The notes: generated by a model not told the origin, from the letters alone. A stretch of DNA of 56,239 nt from an uncultured SAR116 cluster alpha proteobacterium (GCA_902517815.1 CABYED010000011.1:1-56239), one strand, 5' to 3'; shown: positions 38,074-46,961, counted from the first letter of the stretch. Numbers and translations: made by a program.

Positions 38074-38915
38074 TATTCAACTAATTTTTTTAACAATTTG
38101 GCTTTAACAGTAACATTGTCTTTTTGATTTTGATTTTTTACTCTTACTAATTTGTTAAAGCTTATTTCAGAATTTGGAAAGATAATTTTATCTTTTAATA
38201 TGAAAATTTTTTCCAGAATAATTTTTCTATCTTCTCTTACTCCTATGATTTTAATTCTAGGTACTAACATTGGTCTTTTTGAAATATTTTTAATAGTACC
38301 ACTAAATTTTACTTCTTGTTTTTGAACTGTAGCAATGAAATTAGTCAAGTTTAAATTTTTAGTATTGGCCAAAATAGGCAAATCAATTTTTATAAAAAAA
38401 GAGTTAATCTTTTTAAAATAATTCTGTGAGTGCTTTGGGAAATAAAAAAAACTGTAACTTAATAGAGTCGAACGAAAAAATATTGCCAGGAAAAATATTA
38501 AACCTAAGGCAATTATAAAAAATGGTAATATATTTAACTTTTTTATTTTCTTTTTTTCACTTCCATTTTCATTCTTTTTTATTTCCTTTTTTTTAGTTTC
38601 ATTAAGTTTAGACAATGATAATTCTGAAGCAATTTCTGCAACAGTTTTATTTTTTTGGTCAAGTACAGGATTAGGTTTTTTAGCTAAAATTTTTGATTTA
38701 TCTTCCACTACTGATTTTATAGAAGCTAACTCTTTTTTAACTTTTTCAGTTTTATTTTTAATTTCAACATCATTTTTAATTAAATTTTCTTTTTGCTTTG
38801 AGGATAAAGCCCATTTTTTATGACAAACTCCACATTTTAACCACTGAACATTACTGGTTAAAATACTTTGATTTACTTCAAATACCGTTCCGCATGATTT
38901 GCATGATTCATGCAT
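38070..38915 (-). CDS. MJ0042-type zinc-ribbon membrane protein
   Basis: The 281-residue protein has an N-terminal zinc ribbon (CKSCGTVFEV and LKCGVCHKKW, residues about 5-38) of the MJ0042 type, a lysine-rich, coiled-coil-prone linker (about 45-140), one membrane helix (about 145-168) and a C-terminal DUF3426-like periplasmic domain with KFSGTIKNISKRPMLVP. I used the ATG at 38915, which has GAGGA 8 nt upstream; the ATG at 38930 contains that site. In other Alphaproteobacteria this gene usually precedes ftsE and ftsX; here the next gene is a DUF218 protein and ftsEX are absent from the slot. The 3' end overlaps lysA by 4 nt. Function is unknown. Confidence 0.82.
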   Translation of the reverse strand: MHESCKSCGTVFEVNQSILTSNVQWLKCGVCHKKWALSSKQKENLIKNDVEIKNKTEKVKKELASIKSVVEDKSKILAKKPNPVLDQKNKTVAEIASELSLSKLNETKKKEIKKNENGSEKKKIKKLNILPFFIIALGLIFFLAIFFRSTLLSYSFFYFPKHSQNYFKKINSFFIKIDLPILANTKNLNLTNFIATVQKQEVKFSGTIKNISKRPMLVPRIKIIGVREDRKIILEKIFILKDKIIFPNSEISFNKLVRVKNQNQKDNVTVKAKLLKKLVEY

Positions 38916-39012
38916 ATATAAATTCCTCATGAAATTATTGAAATAATCATATATTGTATACTAACATGGCTTTTATTGCCAACATGTTTAAATCAATTTG
39001 AATTGAATTTTT

Positions 39013-39627
39013 ATGTTATTCAGAATTTTTAAAATCTTTTCTATATTTTTATTAACTTCAATGTTTACTTTGTTTTTAATTGAATTAAATAACTTTAAGA
39101 ACAATATCTTATCTTTAACAAAGTATAATGACACCGAAATCCCTAATATTGTTATATTAACTGGGGGTGCTAACAGGATTAAGGATGGTTTAAAAATTAT
39201 CCAAGATTTTAAAAATTCAAAAAATATCAATTATAAAATTCTTGTAAGTGGTACGGGTATGGGTTTTACCAAAAGTAGTCTTAAAAAAAAATTAGGACCA
39301 AACTTTAATTCTCAGTTAATTCAATGCTGCATTGACCTAGATGGCGTTTCAAAAAACACTTTAACAAATGCAAGCGAAACTTTTAAATGGACTAGTAAAA
39401 ATGATATAAAAGAATTCATACTGATAACAAGTAATTATCATATGCCAAGAGCTATTCTTGAGTTCAAGAATATAATGCCAAATTTAAAAATTTATACCTA
39501 TGCCATTACCCCTAAAAAACATGATATTGAAAATTGGCTTAGTTCATATCAAACCTTTAGTTTAGTTTTTACAGAATATTGTAAATTTATTATTGCAGGC
39601 CTTAGGATAAAGTTTTTTAGAACATAA
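39013..39627 (+). CDS. DUF218 (YdcF/SanA-like) membrane protein
   Basis: A 204-residue protein with one N-terminal helix (about 5-25) followed by a DUF218 domain: NIVILTGGANRI, ILVSGTGMG, the DLDGVSKNTLTNA segment and LITSNYHMPRAILEF. These correspond to the SAM/nucleotide-binding-like core seen in YdcF and ElyC, proteins linked to envelope carrier metabolism, but no catalytic role is proven for the family. It is divergent from the MJ0042 gene and ends 7 nt from the convergent tyrA. The neighbourhood is the usual envelope block minus ftsEX and plsC. Confidence 0.83.
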   Translation: MLFRIFKIFSIFLLTSMFTLFLIELNNFKNNILSLTKYNDTEIPNIVILTGGANRIKDGLKIIQDFKNSKNINYKILVSGTGMGFTKSSLKKKLGPNFNSQLIQCCIDLDGVSKNTLTNASETFKWTSKNDIKEFILITSNYHMPRAILEFKNIMPNLKIYTYAITPKKHDIENWLSSYQTFSLVFTEYCKFIIAGLRIKFFRT

Positions 39628-39634
39628 TTTTTTC

Positions 39635-40519
39635 TTATATTTGGCCTGCATCAATTATTTTTTTACGTATTGATCTTGTTCTAGAAAAGAAAGAATGTAA
39701 TTTTTGACCTTGTTTTTTTCTTATAGCTTTTTGAAGATCTGATAGGTCTTCGTTAAATCTTTGTAACATCTCAAGAACAGCTTCAGAATTATTTAAAAAA
39801 ACATCCCTCCACATAACTGGATCTGATGCAGCAATTCTAGTAAAATCTCTAAAACCTGATGCAGAAAATTTAATTACATCATTCTTTAAATCAACTTCTA
39901 AGTCAGAAGCTGTTCCAACAATAGTATATGCAATTAAATGTGGTAGATGTGAAGTAATTGCAAGAATTTTATCATGATATTCTGCGCTTACAGTTTCAAC
40001 AATAGCTCCCAAATTTTTAAAAAACATTGCAAGTTTTTTTGTATTATCTGTTTCTTTATTACAAATAATCAACCAATATCTATTTTCAAATAGTGAGCTA
40101 AATCCAGATTTAGGTCCAGAATATTCTGTACCCGCAAGAGGATGTGATGGTATGAAATTAACATTCTTTGGTATGTGTGGATTAACATCGTTTATAACAG
40201 AACCTTTTGTAGATCCAGTATCAGTAACTATTGCATTTTCTTTTAATGAAGAAGCAATTGATATTGCTACCATTTTCATAGAACCGACAGGTACTGCAAG
40301 TATAACTAAATCAGCTTCTTTGACTGCATCATGAATTTCATCACAAACAAATGTGGCTATTTTCATTTCTGATACTATATCTCTATGTTTTGAATTAACG
40401 TCATATGCAAAAGTTGTAACTAATTCTTTTTGTTTTGCATTAATTCCATGTAAAATAGATGTTCCAATTAATCCTAAACCTATAATAGAAATTTTTTTAA
40501 ATTCTGATTCCATCTTCAT
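39635..40519 (-). CDS. tyrA: Prephenate/arogenate dehydrogenase TyrA (cyclohexadienyl dehydrogenase)
   Basis: This 294-residue NAD(P)-dependent enzyme oxidatively decarboxylates prephenate or arogenate in tyrosine synthesis. The Rossmann motif GLGLIGTSI is at residues 14-22, then VPVGSM, DTGSTKGSV, the substrate-binding SHPLAGTEYSGP and TSHLPHLIAY. It has no chorismate mutase domain, which is separate here. It overlaps hisC by 4 nt (ATGA), and a free chorismate mutase precedes hisC, so CM-HisC-TyrA form one aromatic operon. Whether prephenate or arogenate is preferred cannot be read by eye. Confidence 0.92.
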   Translation of the reverse strand: MKMESEFKKISIIGLGLIGTSILHGINAKQKELVTTFAYDVNSKHRDIVSEMKIATFVCDEIHDAVKEADLVILAVPVGSMKMVAISIASSLKENAIVTDTGSTKGSVINDVNPHIPKNVNFIPSHPLAGTEYSGPKSGFSSLFENRYWLIICNKETDNTKKLAMFFKNLGAIVETVSAEYHDKILAITSHLPHLIAYTIVGTASDLEVDLKNDVIKFSASGFRDFTRIAASDPVMWRDVFLNNSEAVLEMLQRFNEDLSDLQKAIRKKQGQKLHSFFSRTRSIRKKIIDAGQI

Positions 40520-41604
40520 TTTTTAAAGAAAGTTTTCAACTCATTTATAAATTTTATATTATCTTCTTCAGTACCTATTGAAACTCTTAGATAATTTGAT
40601 AAACCATAAACTTTCATTCCTCTAACTAATATTCCTTTTGAAGCAAGAAAACTTTCAGCGCTTTCTGCACTAAAGTTATGCTCACTAGGAAACTTAATTA
40701 ATAGAAAATTAGTTATCGAACTTTGAAAATCCAAATTAAGTGATTTCAATTCTGTTTCTAACCAAGACATCCATTTGAGATTATGTTGAACAGATTTTTT
40801 TTGAAACTCTAAATCTTCTAAAGCTGCAACACCTGCCAAAATAGCAGCGGCATTTACGCTAAACGGACCACGTACTTTCATAAGGTTTTCAATTATATTT
40901 TCTGATGCATAACCCCAGCCTAATCTCAGAGATGCTAAACCATGTAATTTTGAAAATGTTCTTAACATTATTACATTTTCATATTTCTCTGCGAGTTCAC
41001 TACCATCTATATAATCATTATTAACAACAAATTCTGAATAAGCAGCGTCATAAACTAATAGAATATTTTTAGGAATTGATTCGAGTAGTCTAATGACTTC
41101 ATTCTTAGATATAAAAGTACCTGTAGGGTTATTAGGATTTGCTAAAAAAATTATTTTAGTTTTCTTACTTATCTTTGAAAGAATATTATCAACACTAGCT
41201 GTATGATTTACATCATTTGCTACAACTCCAATAGCACCTGCTATTGAAATGGCTTGAGGAAATTGAAGAAACCCGAATTCTGTATGTATTGCTTCATCAT
41301 TATAATCCAAAAAAGTTTGAGCTAGAATTGATATTAATTCATCAGAACCATTTCCTAAAATAATTTTTTTCTTATTTAGTGAATATCTTTTAGATATTGC
41401 ACTTAACAACTCATCACTTACCTGTGGGGGATATCTATTTAAATCATTAGAAATAATTTTAAGAGCTTTAATGGCGTCCAAAGATGCACCCAACGCACTC
41501 TCATTTGCAGATAATCTAATTAAATTATTTATTTTACTTTTACCAAAATTTGGCTTGTAAGTATGTAATTTTTCTATATTTGGTTTTGGAGAGGGAAAAT
41601 CCAT
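40516..41604 (-). CDS. hisC: Histidinol-phosphate/aromatic aminotransferase HisC
   Basis: A 362-residue PLP aminotransferase of the HisC branch: RLSANESALGAS, NGSDELI, ANPNNPTG, DAAYSEF, and the PLP lysine Lys219 in RTFSKLHGLASLRLGW. No his operon surrounds it; it lies between chorismate mutase and tyrA, overlapping tyrA by 4 nt. In this setting HisC commonly doubles as the aromatic aminotransferase for tyrosine and phenylalanine, and I think it does both here, but that is inference. The start ATG at 41604 lies 8 nt after the chorismate mutase stop. Confidence 0.92.
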   Translation of the reverse strand: MDFPSPKPNIEKLHTYKPNFGKSKINNLIRLSANESALGASLDAIKALKIISNDLNRYPPQVSDELLSAISKRYSLNKKKIILGNGSDELISILAQTFLDYNDEAIHTEFGFLQFPQAISIAGAIGVVANDVNHTASVDNILSKISKKTKIIFLANPNNPTGTFISKNEVIRLLESIPKNILLVYDAAYSEFVVNNDYIDGSELAEKYENVIMLRTFSKLHGLASLRLGWGYASENIIENLMKVRGPFSVNAAAILAGVAALEDLEFQKKSVQHNLKWMSWLETELKSLNLDFQSSITNFLLIKFPSEHNFSAESAESFLASKGILVRGMKVYGLSNYLRVSIGTEEDNIKFINELKTFFKK

Positions 41605-41612
41605 GAAATATC

Positions 41613-42146
41613 CTAAATCTCTTCTTTTTTTAATTTTACAATACTATAATCTTTTTGATTAATATTCTTGTAAAGTGGTACATTGGCAATTACGTCAAAA
41701 TTTACTCTCATCTCTGTTTGTTTTTTTAATTTATCAATACTTTCACTATCAATGAAACCAAGTTCTATGTCTTTTTTTTCTAATGATGCAAGTAAACTTA
41801 CCACGCTTGAAAAGTAAGTGGTTTTAAAATAATTTCCAAAATGAGCTAAATAAGCAGATTTAATTTCGTCGTCATTCCCTGCAACACCAATTTTAATAAT
41901 TTTCTGCATTGACAAATTACAGGAAATGATTTGACGCCAAACTTTTTCAACTAAAAATTTATCTAAGCCTAAATTAACTAATTTCTTTATTAAATCTTCT
42001 TCTCTTTTTGGATCAAATGGGAAAATTCCCTTTTTAGCGTCCATAATCTTAGAGGCTAAAGATTGCCTCTCTATTATTAGTTGGCATAAGTTTTTGTCAA
42101 TCTCATCAATTCTAGACCTAAGTTCATCTAATTCGATATTATTCAT
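41613..42146 (-). CDS. Chorismate mutase (AroQ type) with a C-terminal extension
   Basis: Residues 1-85 are an AroQ helical chorismate mutase (LDELRSRIDEIDKNL with the active-site arginine, ERQSLASKIMDAKK, DPKREEDLIKKL) that makes prephenate. Residues about 86-177 (IKIGVAGNDDEIKSAYLAHF, FSSVVSLLASLEKKDIELGFIDSES) are not part of AroQ; they recall the first lobe of prephenate dehydratase, but are too short and lack its second lobe and ACT domain, so dehydratase activity is unlikely. I used the ATG at 42146 with AAAGG 7 nt upstream; an ATG 8 codons earlier overlaps that site. hisC follows after 8 nt. Confidence 0.85.
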   Translation of the reverse strand: MNNIELDELRSRIDEIDKNLCQLIIERQSLASKIMDAKKGIFPFDPKREEDLIKKLVNLGLDKFLVEKVWRQIISCNLSMQKIIKIGVAGNDDEIKSAYLAHFGNYFKTTYFSSVVSLLASLEKKDIELGFIDSESIDKLKKQTEMRVNFDVIANVPLYKNINQKDYSIVKLKKEEI

Positions 42147-42277
42147 GTTTCGCCTTTTCTTTAAGTACATATATATACTTTAATAAAATAAAATAAACTT
42201 TTTGATTAAATTAATTTTTATAATACGATAATTTTTTATAAGTTGTTTAATAATTTTTCAATTTTCAAAGGACTCAA

Positions 42278-43042
42278 ATGCTAGAAATCTTCATTATTAA
42301 AGCTTTATCAGATAATTATATTTATTTATTACGAAATGAACAAAAAAATATAACTAGTGTCATAGATCCAGGAGAAGCTAAGCCAGTAATAAAATTTTTA
42401 AATAATAAAGGATGGCATTTAGATGAGGTTATTAATACCCATCATCATCATGACCATGTTGGAGGAAATAAAGAGCTTTTAGATATTTATAAATCAAAGT
42501 TAATTGCTCCCTCTTATGAAAAAGACCGTATTAAAAATATTGATATTCTTGTTTCAGATAATGAAATTGTAAATATTACGGGTATATCTACAAAAGTATT
42601 TCATACACCCGGTCATACATTAGGTCATGTATGTTTTTATATGCCTGAAGAAAAATGTTTATTTTCAGGAGATACTCTATTTTATTTAGGTTGTGGTCGA
42701 GTTTTTGAAGGAACTATGGATCAAATGTGGTCAAGTTTGTTAAAACTCAGAACTTTGCCAGAAGATACATCTGTATATTGTGGTCACGAATATACTTTAT
42801 CTAATATGAAATTCGCTAATTATATTGATACTAATAATGCTTTATTAAATAAAATTAGCTTGGAAATTAAAAATAACAGAGAAAATGGATTACCAACTGT
42901 TCCATTTAATTTAGGAATAGAAAAAAAAATTAATCCATTTTTAAGAGCAGACGATGATAATTTTATAAAATCAGTTGGTTTAAATAGTAATAATGCTTCT
43001 GAATCTTTTGGAGAAATTAGGCTTAAAAAGGATGGTTTTTAA
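42278..43042 (+). CDS. gloB: Hydroxyacylglutathione hydrolase (glyoxalase II)
   Basis: GloB hydrolyses S-lactoylglutathione, the end of methylglyoxal detoxification. The 254-residue protein has the metallo-beta-lactamase motif THHHHDHVGG with His55, His57, Asp59 and His60, then HTPGHTLGHV, FSGDTLFYLGCGRVFEGT and the glutathione-site CGHEYTLSNMKFA; the C-terminal helix pair (about 175-254) is the glyoxalase II-specific domain. AAGGA lies 6 nt before the ATG. It is divergent from the chorismate mutase and overlaps the end of folB by 4 nt. Confidence 0.94.
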   Translation: MLEIFIIKALSDNYIYLLRNEQKNITSVIDPGEAKPVIKFLNNKGWHLDEVINTHHHHDHVGGNKELLDIYKSKLIAPSYEKDRIKNIDILVSDNEIVNITGISTKVFHTPGHTLGHVCFYMPEEKCLFSGDTLFYLGCGRVFEGTMDQMWSSLLKLRTLPEDTSVYCGHEYTLSNMKFANYIDTNNALLNKISLEIKNNRENGLPTVPFNLGIEKKINPFLRADDDNFIKSVGLNSNNASESFGEIRLKKDGF

Positions 43043-43395
43043 ATATTTGATAACTCGTAAGCAACTTCACAATCATTAAAAATATTAGGTTTTGAGATGT
43101 TTACTTTTGCACCAACAACATATCTATTTACCATCAAAGTTGAATGTATCTTTTCTACGAGCACTTCTAGTAACTGGAAATGTTGACTCTGAATAATGTC
43201 AATAATACATTTTCTAAATTGACTATAATCTTGTGTTGACTCTAGGTTATCCTGTTTTGGTTCAGAATCATTTGAAAGTAGTAATTCTACATTTACTATT
43301 AATTTTTGTTTATTTTTTTTTTCGTGTTCATAAACACCTACTGATGCTTGTATAATCAAGTTATTTATAAGTATTTTTCTATTTCTTACCTTCAT
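43039..43395 (-). CDS. folB: Dihydroneopterin aldolase-like FolB
   Basis: FolB splits dihydroneopterin to the 6-hydroxymethyl pterin used for folate. From the ATG at 43395 the protein has 118 residues (MKVRNRKILINNLIIQASVG); longer frames would enter the SDR gene upstream. The domain has the SVGVYEHEKKNKQKLIVNVEL opening (split here as ASVGVYEHEK and QKLIVNVELL), the DYSQFRKCI segment and LLEVLVEKI with the catalytic glutamate region, ending in VGAKVNISKP. It is a divergent FolB, so monapterin epimerase-like activity is possible. It follows the pteridine reductase-like SDR by 13 nt, which supports the pterin role. Confidence 0.82.
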   Translation of the reverse strand: MKVRNRKILINNLIIQASVGVYEHEKKNKQKLIVNVELLLSNDSEPKQDNLESTQDYSQFRKCIIDIIQSQHFQLLEVLVEKIHSTLMVNRYVVGAKVNISKPNIFNDCEVAYELSNI

Positions 43396-43408
43396 GATAA
43401 TATTCTTA

Positions 43409-44182
43409 TTATAATCCAACATCTCTTCTTGGAGGAGCAAGATGCGCTCCACCATCAAGAACAGTCACATGGCCAGTCATAGATTTAGTATTTATAATTA
43501 ATTGAATTGCATTTAAAATTTCTTCAACTGTAGAGGATGACTTCAACAAGTTTTTTTTATGCGATTTTTCAAAAGCTTTTTGATCTTGTCCTGGTGCTGA
43601 CAAAGTTATTCCAGGTGCTACACCATTTACTCTTAAACAAGAAGCATAAGTAAGTGCTGACATTTTTGTTAGACCATACATTGCTTGTTTTGATAATGTG
43701 TAGGTATAGTAATCTGGATTCAATCCAAAAATTTTTGCATCGAGAATATTTATAACAAAGCCTTGAAAACTATTTTCCTTTTTTTTGATCTTCATGCTGT
43801 ATTTAGCTAATGCTTTAGTTAAAAGCGAAGGAGCAATAAAGTTTACTGACATATGACGATGAAGCTCTTCTAATCTAAAACTTGTTCCATTATCATAATT
43901 AAAATATCCAGCATTATTAATTAGTCCAACCCATTTTGAATCTTGTGCTTCAATTTCATTTACTAATCTTTCTATATCTGAGCTACTAGTTAAATCAGCC
44001 TGATGTATGCTTACATTTCCACCAATTTTAAATAAATAATCTGCTGTGTCTTCAGCCAATGTTTTCGATTTATTGTAATGAATAGCTACTTTCCAACCCT
44101 TATTTATTAAATCAACAGCTATATGTTTGCCTAATCTTTTTCCTGAAGCTGTAACGAGTATTGTTTTATTATTAGTTTCCAA
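43409..44182 (-). CDS. Pteridine reductase-type SDR (FolM/PTR1-like)
   Basis: The 257-residue short-chain dehydrogenase has a TASGKRLGK cofactor loop (11-19) with the arginine typical of FolM and PTR1, LINNAG (88-93), and the catalytic pair Tyr161 and Lys165. At the usual catalytic serine position it has Asp148 in ILDAK, a hallmark of the PTR1/FolM branch that reduces dihydropterins or dihydrofolate. The start is TTG at 44182, with AAGGA about 10 nt upstream. It lies 2 nt after an ABC ATPase gene and 13 nt before folB. Dihydromonapterin or dihydrofolate reductase activity is a strong inference, not proven. Confidence 0.84.
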   Translation of the reverse strand: METNNKTILVTASGKRLGKHIAVDLINKGWKVAIHYNKSKTLAEDTADYLFKIGGNVSIHQADLTSSSDIERLVNEIEAQDSKWVGLINNAGYFNYDNGTSFRLEELHRHMSVNFIAPSLLTKALAKYSMKIKKKENSFQGFVINILDAKIFGLNPDYYTYTLSKQAMYGLTKMSALTYASCLRVNGVAPGITLSAPGQDQKAFEKSHKKNLLKSSSTVEEILNAIQLIINTKSMTGHVTVLDGGAHLAPPRRDVGL

Positions 44183-44184
44183 AC

Positions 44185-44982
44185 TTATTTTTCCTTTTGC
44201 AGAACAGAATACGAAGTATCTCTAATTAATTTTAAATAGACATTAAAAGATTTATCTTGCAATGATTTTCTAAGACCTAAATTTTGCCAAGTCTGGTTAT
44301 TAAAACTTTTGGGAGGATTGAATTTATCTATCACTCTTAGAGGGGCTGTTCCTGTTACCAAAACTTCATCACTTAACAAAGCTGCTTCTTCTATAGAGTG
44401 TGTTACCATTAATACAGTAAGTGATTTTTTTTTTATTATTGAAACAAGCTCAGTTGAAATAATTTCTCTACTTAAGTTATCTAGAGCGGCAAATGGTTCG
44501 TCTAACAATAATAAACTAGGATAAAATAGTAATGCCCTTGCAATTGCAACCCTTTGTAACAACCCTCCTGATAATTTATGAGGAAAGTACGAAGAAAACT
44601 CCCCTAACCCAATGTCTTTTATAAGTTCATCTATATTTTTATAGTTTGTTTTTTTATTATTAGAATTAGCTAATGTAATATTATCATAAACATTTAACCA
44701 AGGCATTAAAGAAGGATTTTGTTGGATTAAAGTTATTTGATTAATTACTTTATTCAAAGTCTGATTTTCAAACTTTATTTCTCCTTTTTCAGGTTCAATT
44801 AACCCAGCTATTAACTTTAATAAGCTTGATTTTCCTGTACCTGAAGGGCCAATAATACTGGTAAATTTACCTTTTTTAATTTTACAATTAAAATTATCCA
44901 AGATAATTTTTTTATTATTTTTTTCATAATATGAGAAAGATATGTTTTTTAAAATTAAATCATTTATTTGATCTGTCTTCAT
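44185..44982 (-). CDS. ABC transporter ATPase (NitT/TauT-like)
   Basis: A 265-residue ABC ATPase with Walker A GPSGTGKSS (about residue 43-51), Q-loop LIQQNPSLMPWLNV, signature LSGGLLQRV, Walker B LLLLDEPFAALD and switch VTHSIEEAA. The MPWLNVYDNI and SIEEAALLSDEV phrases are typical of nitrate/taurine/sulfonate/pyrimidine-type importers. No permease or binding protein is adjacent: it stands between a HAD-family gene (3-nt gap) and the pteridine reductase (2-nt gap). It may serve the ATPase-less YnjB/YnjC importer at 27.9-30.9 kb or one outside the window. Confidence 0.88.
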   Translation of the reverse strand: MKTDQINDLILKNISFSYYEKNNKKIILDNFNCKIKKGKFTSIIGPSGTGKSSLLKLIAGLIEPEKGEIKFENQTLNKVINQITLIQQNPSLMPWLNVYDNITLANSNNKKTNYKNIDELIKDIGLGEFSSYFPHKLSGGLLQRVAIARALLFYPSLLLLDEPFAALDNLSREIISTELVSIIKKKSLTVLMVTHSIEEAALLSDEVLVTGTAPLRVIDKFNPPKSFNNQTWQNLGLRKSLQDKSFNVYLKLIRDTSYSVLQKEK

Positions 44983-44985
44983 ATC

Positions 44986-45981
44986 TTATGGAGCCTCGAC
45001 AATGTAATCTGGAAAAATTTTAGTTTTTTTAATTATACTACCTACGTTTGTATTTTTTAATAGACCATATTTTGTCATTAAAATAGATTTCAATCCATAA
45101 CTATTGGCACCTAAAATATCTGTGTGTAGAGTATCTCCAACCATACCTATTCTTGATAATGGAATATTTCTCCCTGACAGTTCATTTAGTTTGTTTATAG
45201 CTAGCTCAAAAATTGTTGGGAAAGGCTTCCCCAGCCAAAAAGGAAGATGAATTCCGTTTTTTATTAAATGTGATACGTAATATGCAGGCTCCATACTAAA
45301 TTTTTTTTCATGTGGAGCTACTAGATCTGGGTTGGCTACAAATAAAGGTCTAGGATTTGCTTTTAAAGAATTGAACAAAATTTCTTGCCATACAGTATCC
45401 CATTGAAGTGTTCCTAGTAATATAAATGAATTCATTACATCAAACATATCAAGGTCTTGTTCAAGTTCAAAACATCTAAGGTTGGGTATATTAAAATTGT
45501 TACAAATATTACCCAAAACACCTAAAGGGCCCTCAGGTTGATTAAATGACAAAAAAATTTCTGCTATTTCTCTACTTGAAATTATCTCATCATTTGAAAA
45601 TTCTAGTCCTAATGAAGCAAGTTGATCTCTTTTTTTAAATGAACTACTACTTGCTCCATTGGTGACAACAAGAAGCGTAATATTTTTTTGTCTAGCTTTT
45701 TCTAGTGTTTTAATGATTCCAGGGACTAGGGAAGAACCCACATTTAACACACCAAACGCATCTAATAATAAGGCTTCAAAATTATCTAAAATATTCTCTA
45801 ATCTAGGGGCTAAAATTATGTCTTGATTATTTTCTTGATATTTTGGAAAAAAATCTCGCATACTTTCATAAATATTTATGACAGAGGCTGCATTCATATT
45901 TTTGGCTGGTGGAATTATAAATTTTTGATCAAATTTAAATTTTTCTAAAACAAATTTAGATTTTATATTAAAATTTTCCAT
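44986..45981 (-). CDS. HAD-superfamily IIA hydrolase (TIGR01459 type)
   Basis: The 331-residue protein is a NagD-like HAD hydrolase of the TIGR01459 type found in Alphaproteobacteria: LLLDAFGVLNVGSSLVPG holds the nucleophile Asp (motif I), VVTNGASSS is motif II, FWLGKPFPTIFELA carries the motif III lysine and GMVGDTLHTDILGA is motif IV. The N-terminal extension of about 70 residues before motif I is longer than in NagD and is of unknown role. Substrates of this subgroup are not established. It begins the leftward operon HAD-ABC ATPase-SDR-FolB and is divergent from the flavoprotein at 46.0 kb. Confidence 0.83.
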   Translation of the reverse strand: MENFNIKSKFVLEKFKFDQKFIIPPAKNMNAASVINIYESMRDFFPKYQENNQDIILAPRLENILDNFEALLLDAFGVLNVGSSLVPGIIKTLEKARQKNITLLVVTNGASSSSFKKRDQLASLGLEFSNDEIISSREIAEIFLSFNQPEGPLGVLGNICNNFNIPNLRCFELEQDLDMFDVMNSFILLGTLQWDTVWQEILFNSLKANPRPLFVANPDLVAPHEKKFSMEPAYYVSHLIKNGIHLPFWLGKPFPTIFELAINKLNELSGRNIPLSRIGMVGDTLHTDILGANSYGLKSILMTKYGLLKNTNVGSIIKKTKIFPDYIVEAP

Positions 45982-46028
45982 ATTTATTTTAATTCCTCTA
46001 AATTATAACTGTTTTTGAAAGGATAAAA

Positions 46029-46961
46029 TTGTCAAAAAAAGTGATTATAATTGGTTCAGGCATAGCAGGAATTTCTTCATCATTAAAGCTAAAATCTTAT
46101 GGTATAAATTCAATCATTGTCGATAAAGGTAATTCTATTGGTGGAAGAATAAGCACAAGAGAAGTAAAGTATGCCTCTAGTTCAAGTTTTTTTTTTCATG
46201 GTGCTCAATTTTTTACTGCCAAAACACCTGAATTTAAAAAAATTATTAATATTGGGGTTAATAAGAAATATATTAAAGAATTTGGAAGTTTTAATCCTAA
46301 AAGATATAGGGGGGAAAAAACAATGAGAGATTTTTTGCTAAATCTTTCAAAAGAATTACACATCCAACAAAAAGTTAAAATTATTGAAATTAAACCTGAT
46401 AATAATAAAATTTACGTTGTTGATAATAAAATAAAAAAAAGGGTTAGTTACGATGGGGTAATTTCAACACTTCCAGCACCTCAAAACTATGAATTATTAA
46501 ATCAATTTCCTTCATTACTGAAAACTCTCAACACAGGGTTATATCATGCATGTATAGCTCTAATGTTTACTTTTGATGAAATTCCATTAGGTCTAAATAC
46601 TTATTATGATTTTTATAAAAAACCTGGAATATTGAGTTGGATGGCCTCTGGAAGCAACCTAAATGTTTGGACTGCTCATACCAATGAAGAATTCTCAGAT
46701 TTAAACTATCATAAAGACAAAAATTTTCTGAAAGAAAAAATAATGTCTTCAATTAAGCAGTTTTTCTTTAACTCAAAGATAAAGTTTCATAGTTTACATG
46801 TTTGGAGATATGCTAAGGTAGCAAAAAAGTGCTTAGGGCCTCAGATTGATCCTAAATACCCAGTTGCAATTGCAGGAGATTTTTTGGAGGGTCCAAATGT
46901 TGAGTCTGCATTTATTTCAGGGAATAAAGCAGCTAATTTAATTTTTGATAGATTAAAATAA
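46029..46961 (+). CDS. Renalase-like FAD/NAD(P) oxidoreductase
   Basis: A 310-residue flavoprotein with the dinucleotide motif VIIIGSGIAGISSSLKL at the N-terminus, GGRISTRE, and the HGAQFFTAKTPEF block that marks the renalase-like (COG3380) group; the C-terminal GDFLEGPNVESAFISGNKAA closes the FAD site. Bacterial renalases oxidise misreduced NAD(P)H isomers, but assignment within the group is uncertain. The start is TTG at 46029, with AAAGGA 6 nt upstream and no fitting ATG. A rhodanese gene follows after 37 nt. Confidence 0.82.
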   Translation: MSKKVIIIGSGIAGISSSLKLKSYGINSIIVDKGNSIGGRISTREVKYASSSSFFFHGAQFFTAKTPEFKKIINIGVNKKYIKEFGSFNPKRYRGEKTMRDFLLNLSKELHIQQKVKIIEIKPDNNKIYVVDNKIKKRVSYDGVISTLPAPQNYELLNQFPSLLKTLNTGLYHACIALMFTFDEIPLGLNTYYDFYKKPGILSWMASGSNLNVWTAHTNEEFSDLNYHKDKNFLKEKIMSSIKQFFFNSKIKFHSLHVWRYAKVAKKCLGPQIDPKYPVAIAGDFLEGPNVESAFISGNKAANLIFDRLK

